Below are positions 48,798-60,534 of a stretch of 64,000 bases of DNA, piece after piece. The position numbers and the translations under genes are program-made. The notes below the pieces were generated by a model. It made no database searches. It had not been told where the DNA came from and saw only the letters and a program-made list of their open reading frames with translations. Source of the DNA: Rubrivivax sp. (lineage in GTDB: Bacteria; Pseudomonadota; Gammaproteobacteria; Burkholderiales; Burkholderiaceae_C); NCBI GenBank assembly GCA_027491255.1, contig JAIXWM010000073.1, positions 1-64,000 of the forward strand, in the 5' to 3' direction. Position 1 is the stretch's first letter. The number at the start of each line of letters is the position of its first letter.

Positions 48798-49754
48798 ATG
48801 TTGCTGTTCCTGCTCAAGCGCCTGGCCGCGATGGCCGCCACGCTGGCGGTGGCCTCGGCGCTCGTCTTCGCCGTGCTCGAGCTCCTGCCGGGCAATGCGG
48901 CGCAGGTGATCCTGGGCGACTCGGCGACGAAAGAGTCGCTGGCCGCGTTGGAGGCCAAGCTCGGCCTGGACCGTCCGGCGCTGGAGCGCTACGCCCACTG
49001 GGTGGGCGGCCTGCTGCAGGGCCGCACGGCCGACAGCATCAGCTACGGCGAGCCCACCGCGTCGCTGATCCTGCAGCGGCTGCAGGTGACGCTGCCGCTG
49101 GCGGTGCTGGCGATGGTGATCACGGTCGTGCTGGCGCTCGGCCTGGGCATCTACGCCGCCTCGCGCCACAACACGATGGGCGACGTCGGCGTGATGGCGG
49201 CCAGCCAATTGGGCATCGCGATCCCGAACTTCTGGTTCGCGATCCTGCTGATCCTGGTGTTCGCGGTGCAGCTGCAGTGGGTCAGTGCCGGGGGCTTCCC
49301 GGGCTGGCGCGAGTCCGACGGCGGTGGCGTGCTGAAGGCGCTGAAGGCGCTGGTGCTGCCGGCCATCGCGCTCGCGCTCGTGCAGGCCGCGATCCTGGCG
49401 CGCGTTACGCGCTCGGCCGTGCTCGAGGTCATGCGCGAGGACTACGTGCGCACGGCGCGCGCCAAGGGGCTGAGCCGGCGTCAGGCCCTGTGGCGCCACG
49501 TGCTGCGCAACGCGATGATTCCGGTGCTGACGGTGATGGGTCTGCAGTTCGCCAACCTGATCACCGGCACCATCGTGGTCGAGAACGTGTTCGTGCTGCC
49601 GGGCATCGGCCGGCTCGTCTTCCAGGCCATCAGCAACCGAGACCTGGTCGTCGTGCGCGACATGGTGATGCTGCTGGCGGCGGTGGTGGTGCTGGTGAAC
49701 TTCGTCGTCGACGTGCTCTACGCCTGGATCGACCCCAGGCTGCGGCGGGGCTGA
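48798..49754 (+). CDS. ABC transporter permease (DppB/OppB-type)
   Basis: A 318-residue inner-membrane permease with six hydrophobic segments: LKRLAAMAATLAVASALVFAVLELLPGNAAQ at the N-terminus and the conserved cytoplasmic loop YVRTARAKGLSRRQALWRHVLRNAMIPVL (the EAA motif) followed by GTIVVENVFVLPGIGRLV. It pairs with the DppC-type gene 83 bp downstream. No binding protein or ATPase gene is adjacent in the window. Confidence 0.9.
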   Translation: MLLFLLKRLAAMAATLAVASALVFAVLELLPGNAAQVILGDSATKESLAALEAKLGLDRPALERYAHWVGGLLQGRTADSISYGEPTASLILQRLQVTLPLAVLAMVITVVLALGLGIYAASRHNTMGDVGVMAASQLGIAIPNFWFAILLILVFAVQLQWVSAGGFPGWRESDGGGVLKALKALVLPAIALALVQAAILARVTRSAVLEVMREDYVRTARAKGLSRRQALWRHVLRNAMIPVLTVMGLQFANLITGTIVVENVFVLPGIGRLVFQAISNRDLVVVRDMVMLLAAVVVLVNFVVDVLYAWIDPRLRRG

Positions 49755-49837
49755 CATGACCGCGTCCCCCACCGCACTGCGCCCGGTGCCCCTTGCGGGG
49801 GCGCCCGGTACCTTCCGATCGGCCCGGCTGCACTGAG

Positions 49838-50674
49838 ATGGACCGTTTCTGGTCGCGCGCCTGGCGCCACAAGAGCTTTGCCGTCGGCGCGGTGCTGACG
49901 CTGCTGCTGGCCGCGGCGGCGCTGCTGTCGCTGGTGTGGACGCCCTACCCCTACGCCGAGATCGACATCCCGAAGAAGCTGCAGATGCCGTCGGCGCAGC
50001 ACTGGCTCGGCACCGACAGCCTGGGGCGCGACATCGTCAGCCAGTTGCTCGTGGGCTCGCAGAACTCCATCGTCGTCGGCGTCATCGCCGTGGGCATCGG
50101 GCTCGGGGTGGGCGTGCTGCTGGGCTGCGTGGCCGCGGCGCGCGGCGGCTGGCTCGACGAGCTGATCATGCGCGCGAGCGACTTCACCTTCGCCTTCCCG
50201 GCGCTGCTGACGGCCATCATGCTCACCGCCATCTACGGGCCGGGCCTGGTCATGAGCATCGTGGCCATCGGCATCTTCAACGTGCCGGTGTTCGCCCGCA
50301 TCACGCGCGGCTCGGCGCGCTCGGTGTGGGCGCGCGAATTCGTGCTCGCCGCGCGTGCGGCCGGCAAGGGGCCGTGGCGCATCACGCTCGACCACGTGCT
50401 GCCCAACATCGCCAGCCTGCTGATCGTGCAGGCGACGATCTCGTTTGCCACCGCCATCCTGGCCGAGGCGGCGCTGAGCTACCTGGGCCTGGGCACCCAG
50501 CCGCCGCAGCCGAGCTGGGGCCGCATGCTCAACGAGGCCCAGACGCAGATGTTCCAGGCCCCGCTGCTGGCGCTGTGGCCGGGCCTGGCCATCGTGCTCA
50601 GCGTGCTTGGCCTGAACCTGCTGGGCGACGGCCTGCGCGACCTGATGGACCCGAAGCTGGCGCGGCGGCGCTGA
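49838..50674 (+). CDS. ABC transporter permease (DppC/OppC-type)
   Basis: A 278-residue permease: N-terminal KSFAVGAVLTLLLAAAALLSL, then GTDSLGRDIVSQLLVG and the EAA loop EFVLAARAAGKGPWRITLDHVLPNIASLLIV, C-terminal SYLGLGTQPPQPSWGRML. Together with the preceding gene it forms the membrane half of a peptide/nickel-type importer. The ATG at 49838 is preferred to an upstream 49793. Confidence 0.9.
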   Translation: MDRFWSRAWRHKSFAVGAVLTLLLAAAALLSLVWTPYPYAEIDIPKKLQMPSAQHWLGTDSLGRDIVSQLLVGSQNSIVVGVIAVGIGLGVGVLLGCVAAARGGWLDELIMRASDFTFAFPALLTAIMLTAIYGPGLVMSIVAIGIFNVPVFARITRGSARSVWAREFVLAARAAGKGPWRITLDHVLPNIASLLIVQATISFATAILAEAALSYLGLGTQPPQPSWGRMLNEAQTQMFQAPLLALWPGLAIVLSVLGLNLLGDGLRDLMDPKLARRR

Positions 50675-50718
50675 AACGGGCGCCGCGCCGGCGCGCCGAA
50701 GTCCGGCCCGGGCGACTC

Positions 50719-52194
<1,476 letters not shown>

Positions 52195-52320
52195 CGAAGA
52201 GGCCTCCGCAAAGAGGCGCAGTGTAGGAGCGGCGGCCCGGCGCCGCATCGGTGATGCACCGGGGTGCCGCTCGCGCCGGCCCGGGCCCGGGGTTTACGGG
52301 TCAACCCTAGAATCGAGTGC

Positions 52321-54057
52321 ATGGAACAGGCCCGCAGGGCGCTGCTCGCGGCCCTGCGCTCGGCGCTGGCGGAGCTGGCCCCCGATACCCCCGTCGAAGC
52401 CGCCTTCGAGCTGCCGCGCCAGGCTGCGCACGGCGATCTGGCGATCACCTGCGCGATGCAGCTCGCCCGCCCGCTGAAGAAGAACCCGCGTGAGCTGGCG
52501 CAGGCCCTGGTGGCGGCGATGCAGCGCCAGCCCGAGGTGGCGCGCTGGGTGCAGGCCTTCGAGATCGCCGGCCCCGGCTTCGTCAACCTGCGCCTGTCGG
52601 CCGCGGCCAAGCAGTCGGTCGTGGCCGAGGTGCTGGCCGGCGGGGCGGCCTACGGCAGCCAGCCGGCCAACGGCCGCCAGGTGATGGTGGAGTTCGTCTC
52701 GGCCAACCCCACCGGCCCGCTGCACGTGGGCCACGGCCGTCAGGGCGCGCTGGGCGACGCGATGTGCAAGCTGCTGCAGACGCAGGGCTGGCAGGTGCAC
52801 CGCGAGTTCTACTACAACGACGCCGGCGTGCAGATCGCCACGCTGGCGCGCTCCACGCAGGCGCGGCTGAAGGGCCTGAAGCCGGGCGACGCCGCCTGGC
52901 CCGAGGATGCCTACAACGGCGAGTACATCGCCGACATCGCCGCGGCCTTCGCGGCGGGCCAGACCGTCAGCGCCGACGACCGCAGCTTCACCGCCTCGGG
53001 CGATGCCGACGACCTGGACGGCATCCGGCAGTTCGCGGTGGCCTACCTGCGCCACGAACAGGACTTGGACCTGCGGGCCTTCGGCGTGCGCTTCGACCAC
53101 TACTATCTCGAGTCCAGCCTGTACTCGAGCGGCCGGGTCGAGGACGCCGTGCACCGCCTGGTGGCCGCGGGCAAGACCTACGAGCGCGACGGCGCGCTGT
53201 GGCTGCGCAGCACCGACTACGGCGACGACAAGGACCGCGTGATGCGCAAGTCCGCGCCCGAAGGCGCGGCCGCCGAGGCCTCGCCCTACACCTACTTCGT
53301 GCCCGACGTGGCCTACCACATCCACAAGTGGCAGCGCGGCTTCGTCAAGGTCATCAACGTCCAAGGCAGCGACCACCACGGCACGATCGCCCGCGTGCGC
53401 GCCGGCCTGCAGGCGGCGGGCGTGGGCATCCCGGCGGGCTACCCCGACTACGTGCTGCACAAGATGGTGACGGTGATGCGCGGCGGGCAGGAGGTGAAGA
53501 TCTCCAAGCGCGCTGGTGGCTACGTGACGCTGCGCGACCTGATCGACTGGACCAGCCGCGACGCGGTGCGCTTCTTCCTGATCAGCCGCAAGGCCGACAC
53601 CGAGTTCGTCTTCGACGTCGACCTCGCGCTCAAACGCAACGACGAGAACCCGGTCTTCTACGTGCAGTACGCGCACGCCCGCATCTGCTCCGTGCTGGCG
53701 CAGTGGGGCGGCGACGTGGCCACGCTGGCCCAGGCCGACCTGTCGCTGCTGCAGGCACCCGCCGAGGCGGCGCTGATGATGAAGCTGGCCGAGTACCCCG
53801 GCATGCTGACGCGCGCCGCGGCCGAGCACGCGCCGCACGACGTGGCCTTCTACCTGCGCGACCTGGCCGCGGCCTTCCATACCTATTACGCGGCCGAGCG
53901 CTTCCTGGTCGACGACGCGGCCCTGGCGCGCGCGCGCATGGCGCTGCTGGCGGCCGCGCGCCAGGTGCTGCGCAACGCGCTGGACGTGCTGGGTGTCAAT
54001 GCGCCGGAATCGATGGGTCGCGAGCAGGCGGAGGCGGGCGATGCCGTCGCGGCCTGA
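52321..54057 (+). CDS. argS: arginyl-tRNA synthetase
   Basis: A 578-residue class I synthetase. The HIGH-type motif is in [24 protein letters not shown] (~125-145), the ATP-binding KMSK analogue appears as [19 protein letters not shown], and the C-terminal DALR anticodon-binding domain is helical. The upstream 70 bp of the M20/argS divergent region hold both starts. It overlaps the SPOR gene start by 17 bp. Confidence 0.97.
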   Translation: MEQARRALLAALRSALAELAPDTPVEAAFELPRQAAHGDLAITCAMQLARPLKKNPRELAQALVAAMQRQPEVARWVQAFEIAGPGFVNLRLSAAAKQSVVAEVLAGGAAYGSQPANGRQVMVEFVSANPTGPLHVGHGRQGALGDAMCKLLQTQGWQVHREFYYNDAGVQIATLARSTQARLKGLKPGDAAWPEDAYNGEYIADIAAAFAAGQTVSADDRSFTASGDADDLDGIRQFAVAYLRHEQDLDLRAFGVRFDHYYLESSLYSSGRVEDAVHRLVAAGKTYERDGALWLRSTDYGDDKDRVMRKSAPEGAAAEASPYTYFVPDVAYHIHKWQRGFVKVINVQGSDHHGTIARVRAGLQAAGVGIPAGYPDYVLHKMVTVMRGGQEVKISKRAGGYVTLRDLIDWTSRDAVRFFLISRKADTEFVFDVDLALKRNDENPVFYVQYAHARICSVLAQWGGDVATLAQADLSLLQAPAEAALMMKLAEYPGMLTRAAAEHAPHDVAFYLRDLAAAFHTYYAAERFLVDDAALARARMALLAAARQVLRNALDVLGVNAPESMGREQAEAGDAVAA

Positions 54058-54736
54058 ATTGACGCCGCGCCTGGCCACGCCGCCGGCCCGCGCGCGGCAG
54101 CGTGGCGGCTTCGGGCTCGGCATGGTGGTGGGCCTGCTGCTGGGGCTGGCGGTCGCGCTGGGCGTGGCGCTGTACGTCACCAAGGTGCCGATCCCCTTCA
54201 TGGACAAGGTGCCGCAGCGCAGCGCGGAGCAGGACGCCACCGAGCAGCAGCGCAACAAGGACTGGGAGCCCAACGCGCCGCTGGCGACCAAGGCGCCGCG
54301 GCCGGGCAGCAGTGCCTCGGGCGTGGTCGTGCCGGCAGCGGAGGGCGCCTCGGGTGCCACCGCCGCGGCGGTGCCACCTGCAGCGTCGGCGCCGGCGCGC
54401 GATCCGGCGGCGATCCTGGCAGGCGCAGCCACACCGGTGCCCCAGGCGGGCACGGCAGCGCCGGCGGCGACGCCGAAGTCCGGCGTCGACCCCTACGTCT
54501 ACTTCGTCCAGGCCGGTGCCTTCCAGCGCGCCGAGGACGCCGAGACGCAGCGCGCCAAGCTCGCGATGCTCGGCCTGGAGGCCCGCGTGGTCGAGCGCGA
54601 CCAGTCCGGTCGCACGATCCACCGCGTGCGTGTCGGGCCCTATGACAAGATGGCCGAGGCTGAAGGCGCGCGCGATCGGCTCGTCAGTGCCGGCATCGAA
54701 GTGCGCTTGATGCGCGCCGAGCGTCCGGCGCAGTGA
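54041..54736 (+). CDS. SPOR-domain membrane protein (FtsN-like)
   Basis: 231 residues: a short basic cytoplasmic N-terminus, one membrane helix ([22 protein letters not shown], ~23-44), a low-complexity A/P/G-rich periplasmic linker (~75-150) and a C-terminal SPOR domain ([30 protein letters not shown]) that binds peptidoglycan with stripped peptide stems at the division site. The ATG at 54041 has ggagg six bases upstream and lies inside the argS 3' end. Confidence 0.9.
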   Translation: MPSRPELTPRLATPPARARQRGGFGLGMVVGLLLGLAVALGVALYVTKVPIPFMDKVPQRSAEQDATEQQRNKDWEPNAPLATKAPRPGSSASGVVVPAAEGASGATAAAVPPAASAPARDPAAILAGAATPVPQAGTAAPAATPKSGVDPYVYFVQAGAFQRAEDAETQRAKLAMLGLEARVVERDQSGRTIHRVRVGPYDKMAEAEGARDRLVSAGIEVRLMRAERPAQ

Positions 54737-54798
54737 ACTCCGTGAGCGCCGGCGGGTCTGACACCCTGCCTGACCCCATGACGAAAGGACTCTTCCCC

Positions 54799-55437
54799 AT
54801 GAAGCGACGCGAGTTTTCCGCCTGGATGGCGGCCGGTCTCGGCCCTGTGGCTGTCGCATCCCGGGCCCAGGGCGGCCCGGTCGAGGGTGTGAACTTCATC
54901 CGCCTGGCCAAGCCGGCGCCGGTGGCCGCGCCGGCCGGCAAGGTCGAGGTCGTCGAGTTCTTCTGGTATGGCTGTCCGCACTGCAATGCGCTGGAGCCGG
55001 CGCTTGAGGCCTGGATCAAGAAGTTGCCAGCCGACGTCGTCTTCCGCCGCGTGCCCGTGGCCTTCGGCGCCGTACACGAGGCGCACCAGCGGCTGTTCTA
55101 CACGCTCGAGGCCATGGGCCAACTGGGGGCGATGCATCCGAAGATCTTCGCCGCGATCCACACCCAGCGCCAGCGGCTCGAGAAGGAAGCCGAGCAGGTC
55201 GCGTTCCTGAAGGGTGCCGGCGTGGACACGGCCAAATACGCCGAGGTGTCCAAGTCCTTCAGCGTTCAGACGAAGATGCGCCAGGCCAAGCAGTTGGCCG
55301 AGGCCTACGACATCGACGGCGTGCCCACCATCGGTGTGCATGGGCGTTTCGTCACGTCGGGGTCTCTCGCGGGCGACAACGTGCGCGCGCTGGCGGTGGC
55401 TGAGGTGTTGATTGCCCGCGCTCGCAATGGTGGCTGA
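54799..55437 (+). CDS. dsbA: thiol:disulfide interchange protein DsbA
   Basis: A 212-residue periplasmic oxidase that forms disulfides in secreted proteins and is re-oxidised by DsbB. The CPHC active site is in EFFWYGCPHCN, with the cis-proline loop GVPTIGVHG near the C-terminus. The signal sequence MKRREFSAWMAAGLGPVAVASRAQG supports ATG 54799; ATG 54778 and a GTG at 54733, which overlaps the SPOR stop as GTGA, are alternatives. It belongs to the argS-SPOR-dsbA neighbourhood. Confidence 0.93.
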   Translation: MKRREFSAWMAAGLGPVAVASRAQGGPVEGVNFIRLAKPAPVAAPAGKVEVVEFFWYGCPHCNALEPALEAWIKKLPADVVFRRVPVAFGAVHEAHQRLFYTLEAMGQLGAMHPKIFAAIHTQRQRLEKEAEQVAFLKGAGVDTAKYAEVSKSFSVQTKMRQAKQLAEAYDIDGVPTIGVHGRFVTSGSLAGDNVRALAVAEVLIARARNGG

Positions 55438-55476
55438 TCGACCCCTAGAATACACAGCAATTTCTGTGCCTTGGCC

Positions 55477-56085
55477 ATGCCCCGAGTCCTCAACCTCCCC
55501 GCCTTTGTGTCGATCCTGCTGTGCACGCTGGGCGGCACCGCTGCCTGGGCCGAGAAGGCCGATCGCGGCTTGCCGATGGTCGTCGAGGCCGACAAGCCCG
55601 GCATCATGGACATGCAGAAGCAGATCGTCATCTTCAACGGCAATGTGGTCGTCACCCAGGGCTCGATGACCTTGCGCGCCGAGCGTGTCGAGGTGCGCGA
55701 GACCAAGGACGGCCAGCGCACCGGTGTGGCCACGGGCAGCCCCGCTCGACGCGCCTGGTACCGCGAGAAGCGCGATGCGGTGGACGAGTTCATCGAGGGC
55801 GAAGGCGAGCGCATCGAGTTCGACACCCGCGCCGACACGCTTCGATTTTTCGGCGGCGCGGTGGTGCGGCGCCTGCGCGGAACCGAACTCGTCGACGAGA
55901 TCACAGGGCAGCTGATCACCTGGAACAACAGCACCGAGTTGTTCACGGTCGAAGGGGGCGCCTCGCCGGCCAACCCGGGCGGCCGGGTGCGGGCCGTGCT
56001 CGGTCCGCGTGCCGAGCCCGGTCGAGCCCCGGCCACCGGCGCGCCGACGCGGGGCGGCAGCCCGGCCCCCGCTCCGTCGCGGTGA
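55477..56085 (+). CDS. lptA: lipopolysaccharide export protein LptA
   Basis: A 202-residue periplasmic OstA/LptA protein: signal peptide (~1-27), then the beta-jellyroll domain [42 protein letters not shown], with [24 protein letters not shown]. It bridges LptC and LptDE and carries LPS across the periplasm. It overlaps lptB by four bases (GTGA). lptC is not directly upstream, where dsbA sits. Confidence 0.93.
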   Translation: MPRVLNLPAFVSILLCTLGGTAAWAEKADRGLPMVVEADKPGIMDMQKQIVIFNGNVVVTQGSMTLRAERVEVRETKDGQRTGVATGSPARRAWYREKRDAVDEFIEGEGERIEFDTRADTLRFFGGAVVRRLRGTELVDEITGQLITWNNSTELFTVEGGASPANPGGRVRAVLGPRAEPGRAPATGAPTRGGSPAPAPSR

Positions 56086-56861
56086 GCGCTGCGCCAGGCC
56101 CGGCGGGCCCGCCCGGCACCGGAGCCACGCTGCAGGCCATCGGTCTGCAGAAGCGTTTCGGCGCCCGCAAGGTGGTGCGTGACGTGAACCTGACGGTGGG
56201 CGGCGGTGAAGTCGTCGGCCTGCTCGGCCCCAACGGCGCTGGCAAGACGACCACCTTCTACATGGTCGTGGGCCTGGTGCGGGCCGATGCCGGCACGATC
56301 CTGATCGACGGCCAGGCAGTGCAGAACCTGCCCATCCACCGCCGCGCTCGCCTCGGCCTGTCCTACCTGCCGCAGGAGGCGTCGATCTTTCGCAAGCTCA
56401 CGGTGGCCGAGAACGTGCGCGCCGTGCTCGAACTGCAACGTGACGCCGACGGCCGCGCGCTCACGTCGGCGCAGATCGAAGGGCGGCTGGCGGAACTGCT
56501 GCGCGAACTCGGCGTCGAGAAGCTGGCCGATGTGCCCGCGCCGGCGCTGTCGGGCGGCGAGCGGCGGCGCGTCGAAATCGCGCGCGCGCTCGCCACGCAG
56601 CCGCGTTTCATCCTGCTGGACGAGCCCTTCGCGGGGGTGGACCCGATCGCGGTGATCGAGATCCAGCGCATCATCGGTTTCCTGCGCGCCAAGGGCATCG
56701 GCGTGCTGATCACCGACCACAACGTGCGCGAGACCCTGGGCATCTGCGACCGGGCCTACATCATCAGCGAAGGCAGCGTGCTCGCCGAAGGCTCGCCCGC
56801 CGAGATCGTGGAGAACCCCCAGGTGCGCCGGGTGTATCTCGGTGAGCACTTCAGGATGTAG
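56082..56861 (+). CDS. lptB: LPS export ABC transporter ATPase LptB
   Basis: A 259-residue ABC ATPase powering LPS extraction with LptFG. Walker [15 protein letters not shown] (~49-62), [15 protein letters not shown] signature, Walker [16 protein letters not shown] and the H-loop TDHNVRET. Start is GTG at 56082 overlapping the lptA stop; the ~17-residue N-terminal tail is A/P/G-rich. Followed by rpoN in the typical order. Confidence 0.96.
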   Translation: MSAAPGPAGPPGTGATLQAIGLQKRFGARKVVRDVNLTVGGGEVVGLLGPNGAGKTTTFYMVVGLVRADAGTILIDGQAVQNLPIHRRARLGLSYLPQEASIFRKLTVAENVRAVLELQRDADGRALTSAQIEGRLAELLRELGVEKLADVPAPALSGGERRRVEIARALATQPRFILLDEPFAGVDPIAVIEIQRIIGFLRAKGIGVLITDHNVRETLGICDRAYIISEGSVLAEGSPAEIVENPQVRRVYLGEHFRM

Positions 56862-56897
56862 CGCGATGGTCTCGCCTCGCAGGACCTGAGGCCCGCC

Positions 56898-58427
56898 GTG
56901 CGCGCCTCGCTCCAGTTCCGACTTTCGCAGCACCTGGCGTTGACGCCGCAGCTGCAGCAGTCGATCCGGCTGCTGCAGCTGTCCACGCTCGAGCTCCACC
57001 AGGAGGTGGGGCAGATGCTCGAGCAGAACCCCTTCCTCGAGCCCGAGGGCGAAGACGACTTGCCCTCGGCGCCCGCGCTCGACCGCGCGCTCGTGTCCGA
57101 CCGGCAGCGCGAGCGCGAGCAGGACGCCGAGGCCACGGGCGCGGGCGAGGCGGGCGCCGACGGGGTCGAGGCGCTGCCCGAGCTGGGCGCCGGCGAGTTC
57201 GGCGCCACCGAGCGCGACGATTGGGCCAACGGCACCGAGGGCGACGACTTCGACGGCATCCGTGACCTGCCCACGCTGGCGGGCGGCGCACGGGCCGAAT
57301 CCGACGATGACATCGACCCGACGGAGCGCCGGGCCGGTGTCGAGAGCCTGGCCGAGTACCTGCGGGGCCAGTTGCCGGGTCTTCGCCTGCCGCGCGAGGA
57401 CGCGGCTGCGGTGCTGGCGCTGATCGAATCGCTGGACGAGCGCGGCTACCTGGCCGACCCGCTGGAGGAGATCGCGCAGGCGCTCGGCCCCGACCTCGAC
57501 GAGGACGCGCTGGACGACCTGTGCTCGCGCCTGCGCTGCGCCCTGCACTGGCTGCAGCGCCTGGATCCGCCGGGTGTGGGCGCGCGCTCGCTGTCCGAGT
57601 GCCTGGCGTTGCAGCTGCGCTGCGGCGCCGACAGCCCGGCGCGCACGCTGGCGCTGACGGTCTGCGCCGCGCATCTGGACCTGCTGGCGCGGCGCGACGT
57701 GAAAAAGCTCGTCGCCGCCACGGGCGCGCCAGAGGCGCTGCTGCGCGAGGCCCAGGCCTTGATCGCGGCCTGCGAGCCCCAACCCGGTCGCGCCTGGGCC
57801 GACGCCGAGTCGCTCGTCATCGTGCCCGACGTCGTCGTCCAGCGCAGCGGGCGCGGCGGCCTGAAGGTGGCCTTGAACCCGGACGTGATGCCGCGCCTGC
57901 GCATCAACGACGTCTATGCGGCGGCGGTGCGGGGCCAGCGCGGCGGGCCGATGACCGCACGCTTGCAGGAGGCGCGCTGGTTCATGAAGAACATCCAGCA
58001 GCGCTTCGACACCATCCTGCGCGTCAGCCAGGCCATCGTCGAGCGCCAGAAGGCCTTCTTCACGCACGGCGAGATCGCGATGAAGCCGCTGGTGCTGCGC
58101 GAGATCGCCGACGAGCTCGGCCTGCACGAGTCGACGATCTCGCGCGTGACCACGGCCAAGTACATGGCCACGCCCCAGGGCACCTACGAGCTGAAGTACT
58201 TCTTCGGCAGCGGCCTGGCCACCGAGGCCGGCGGCAACGCCTCGAGCACGGCGGTGCGGGCGCTGATCCGGCAGATGGTCGCGGCCGAGGACGCGCGGCG
58301 CCCGCTGTCGGACAGCACGCTGAGCCAGATGCTCGAGGAGCAGGGCATCCAGGTCGCGCGCCGCACCGTGGCCAAGTACCGCGAGGCGCTGAAGATCGCC
58401 CCGGCCAACCTGCGCAAGGCCCTGTGA
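56898..58427 (+). CDS. rpoN: RNA polymerase sigma-54 factor RpoN
   Basis: A 509-residue sigma-54. Region I glutamine-rich AALTPQLQQSIRLLQLST, an acidic region II (~45-150), the core-binding region and C-terminal HTH and RpoN-box ARRTVAKYRE near residue 490. It directs transcription from -24/-12 promoters with AAA+ activators. The GTG at 56898 has gagg six bases upstream. The gene ends with TGATG, sharing a base with the methyltransferase start. Confidence 0.97.
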   Translation: MRASLQFRLSQHLALTPQLQQSIRLLQLSTLELHQEVGQMLEQNPFLEPEGEDDLPSAPALDRALVSDRQREREQDAEATGAGEAGADGVEALPELGAGEFGATERDDWANGTEGDDFDGIRDLPTLAGGARAESDDDIDPTERRAGVESLAEYLRGQLPGLRLPREDAAAVLALIESLDERGYLADPLEEIAQALGPDLDEDALDDLCSRLRCALHWLQRLDPPGVGARSLSECLALQLRCGADSPARTLALTVCAAHLDLLARRDVKKLVAATGAPEALLREAQALIAACEPQPGRAWADAESLVIVPDVVVQRSGRGGLKVALNPDVMPRLRINDVYAAAVRGQRGGPMTARLQEARWFMKNIQQRFDTILRVSQAIVERQKAFFTHGEIAMKPLVLREIADELGLHESTISRVTTAKYMATPQGTYELKYFFGSGLATEAGGNASSTAVRALIRQMVAAEDARRPLSDSTLSQMLEEQGIQVARRTVAKYREALKIAPANLRKAL

Positions 58428-59716
58428 TGCGCGCACCCGGCGCCGCGGACACCGTGGTCGAGCTGTTCCTGCCCGTGGCCGGCGGCGCCGAAGCCCTGCT
58501 GGCCGACGAGGCCACGCGCCTGACGGGCGCCCCGGCGCAGACCGGTCGAGGCGGCGTCTGGGTCCGCGGCGACGCGCTCGTGGCCATGCGCCTGAACCTG
58601 GAAAGCCGCCTCGCGCAGCGCGTGCTCTGGCCCCTGGCCTCGGGCCCCTACCGCGACGAGCACGACCTGTACGCGCTGGCGCGCCGTGTCGCCTGGCCCG
58701 CCTGGATCACGCCCGCGCAGACGCTGCGCGTGGACGTGAACGCGCACGCGAGCCCGCTGCGCAGCCTGAACTTCGCCGCGCTGCGCATCAAGGACGCGGT
58801 GTGCGACGCGCTGCGCGAGGCCGTCGGCGCGCGCCCGGACGTCGACACCCGGCACCCCGACCTGCCGCTGCTGCTGTACCTCGGGCCGGAGCATGCGACG
58901 CTGTATGCCGACACCTCCGGCGAGGCGTTGTTCAAGCGCGGCTGGCGCGACGCGCGCGGTGGGCGCGAGGACGTCAAGGGCGAGGCCCCGCTGAAGGAGA
59001 CGCTGGCGGCGGCCATGCTCGCCGCCGCCGGCTGGCAGGGCCGCGCGCAGGACGGACCGCTGCTCGACCCCTGCTGTGGTGCCGGCACGATCGCCATCGA
59101 GGCGGCGCAGATGGCCTGCGGCATCGCCCCAGGTCTGCACCGGCGCTTCGCCTTCGAGCGCCAGCAGCCTTTTCGCGCGCACGCGCCGGCCTGGCAGGCG
59201 ATGCGCCAGCAGGCGCAGCAGCGCATCCACGCGCCGGCGGTGGCGGTCCACGCCGGGGACGTGAGCTTTCGCATGACGGACTTCGCCGCCCGCAACGCCG
59301 AGCGCGCCGGGGTGCGCGATGCGATCGCCTTCAAGACCGCGGACGCGCTGCAGCGCCCTCCACCCGCCCCGCGCGGCACCCTGGTGATGAACCCTCCCTA
59401 CGGCGAGCGCATCGCGCCCAAGGGCCAGGGCGCCGCGGGCGCGCTGGGGCGCGAGGACTTCGAGGCCGGCGCCGGACCGGCCGCCTTCTTCGGCGCGCTG
59501 GCGGCGCACTGGAAGCGGCACTACCCGGGCTGGACGGCCTGGGTGCTGTGTCCGGAGATGAAGTTGCCGGCGCTGATGCGTCTGAAGGAGAGCCGACGCG
59601 TGCCCATGTGGAACGGACCGATCGAATGCCGCTTGTTCCGCTTCGAGATGGTGGCGGGTTCGGCGCGTGACACCAGCGCCGTCCCAGTCAGCGCGGCCGG
59701 TGAGCCTCTGGCTTGA
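58427..59716 (+). CDS. THUMP-domain rRNA methyltransferase (RlmL N-terminal type)
   Basis: A 429-residue SAM-dependent methyltransferase. The THUMP RNA-binding region spans roughly 55-170 (LRVDVNAHASPLRSLNFAALRIKDAVCD, ALFKRGWR); the catalytic part has LLDPCCGAGTIAIEAA and the amino-methyl motif NPPYGER. It corresponds to the N-terminal half of RlmL, which makes m2G2445 in 23S rRNA; the Burkholderiales form is a single-domain protein. Translational coupling with rpoN. Confidence 0.85.
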   Translation: MRAPGAADTVVELFLPVAGGAEALLADEATRLTGAPAQTGRGGVWVRGDALVAMRLNLESRLAQRVLWPLASGPYRDEHDLYALARRVAWPAWITPAQTLRVDVNAHASPLRSLNFAALRIKDAVCDALREAVGARPDVDTRHPDLPLLLYLGPEHATLYADTSGEALFKRGWRDARGGREDVKGEAPLKETLAAAMLAAAGWQGRAQDGPLLDPCCGAGTIAIEAAQMACGIAPGLHRRFAFERQQPFRAHAPAWQAMRQQAQQRIHAPAVAVHAGDVSFRMTDFAARNAERAGVRDAIAFKTADALQRPPPAPRGTLVMNPPYGERIAPKGQGAAGALGREDFEAGAGPAAFFGALAAHWKRHYPGWTAWVLCPEMKLPALMRLKESRRVPMWNGPIECRLFRFEMVAGSARDTSAVPVSAAGEPLA

Positions 59717-59814
59717 GGCTTCCAGGGGCGCGTCATCCGGCTGGCGAGGTCCGGGCGCAGGAATGCGGTGTGGCCGGCCCGCCCCGAACGCCGGCCTCAC
59801 CGCCGGCCTGACCG

Positions 59815-60534
59815 TCAGCGAGCCAGGCCGACCGCCGCGAGCAGCGCCAGCGGGGCGGTGTCGGCGCGCAGCACCCGCGGGCCCAGGCTGACCGGCAGGA
59901 AGCCGGCGGCGCGCGCAGCCCTTTCCTCCTGCGGCGTCAGCCCGCCCTCGGGGCCGGACAGCGCGACGACCGGGCCGGGCCCGAGGGCGAACCGAGCCCA
60001 GGGCGCCGCGTCGTCGGCCAGGCTCAGCACCAGTCGCAGGGCTTCAGCGGGCACGGCCGTCAGCCAGTCGTCCACGCGCTGCGGCAAGGCCACCGTCGGC
60101 ACGACGGCGCGGCCGCACTGCTCGCTCGCGGCGGCGGCCACGGCCTGCCAATGCTCACGCCGGCGCGCGGCGCGCTCGCCCGACAGGCGCAGCACCGAGC
60201 GTTCGCACTCCAGCGGCTGGATCGCCGCCACGCCGAGCTCGGTGGCTTTCTCCACCAGCGTGTCCATGCGCTCGTTGGCCGGCACGCCCACGGCCAGCGT
60301 CATGGCCACGGGCAGTTCGGGCACCGGCGCCACGGCCGGCCCGACCGTCACGCGGACCTCCCGGCGCCCCATCGACGCCACGCGCGCCTCGTGCTCGCGG
60401 CCGCGGCCGTCGAACAGACGCAAGGCGTCACCCGGCTGCAGCCGGCGCACCTGCACATGCCGGGCCGCGGCCTCGGGCAGGTCCAGGGCTGCGTCCGCGG
60501 CCAGCGGCAGGTCGACGTGCAGGCGCAGCGTCAC
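59815..60534 (-). CDS. rsmE: 16S rRNA (uracil-1498-N3)-methyltransferase RsmE
   Basis: A 239-residue SPOUT methyltransferase: an N-terminal PUA-like part (RLHVDLPL, HVQVRRLQPGDALRLFDGRG), AVGVPANERMDTLVEKATELGVAAIQPLECERSV, and the knotted SAM-binding ALSGPEGGLTPQEER and RVLRADTAPLALLAAVG. Start at GTG 60534 overlapping the amidase stop as GTGA, so the two are translated together. Confidence 0.93.
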   Translation of the reverse strand: MTLRLHVDLPLAADAALDLPEAAARHVQVRRLQPGDALRLFDGRGREHEARVASMGRREVRVTVGPAVAPVPELPVAMTLAVGVPANERMDTLVEKATELGVAAIQPLECERSVLRLSGERAARRREHWQAVAAAASEQCGRAVVPTVALPQRVDDWLTAVPAEALRLVLSLADDAAPWARFALGPGPVVALSGPEGGLTPQEERAARAAGFLPVSLGPRVLRADTAPLALLAAVGLAR

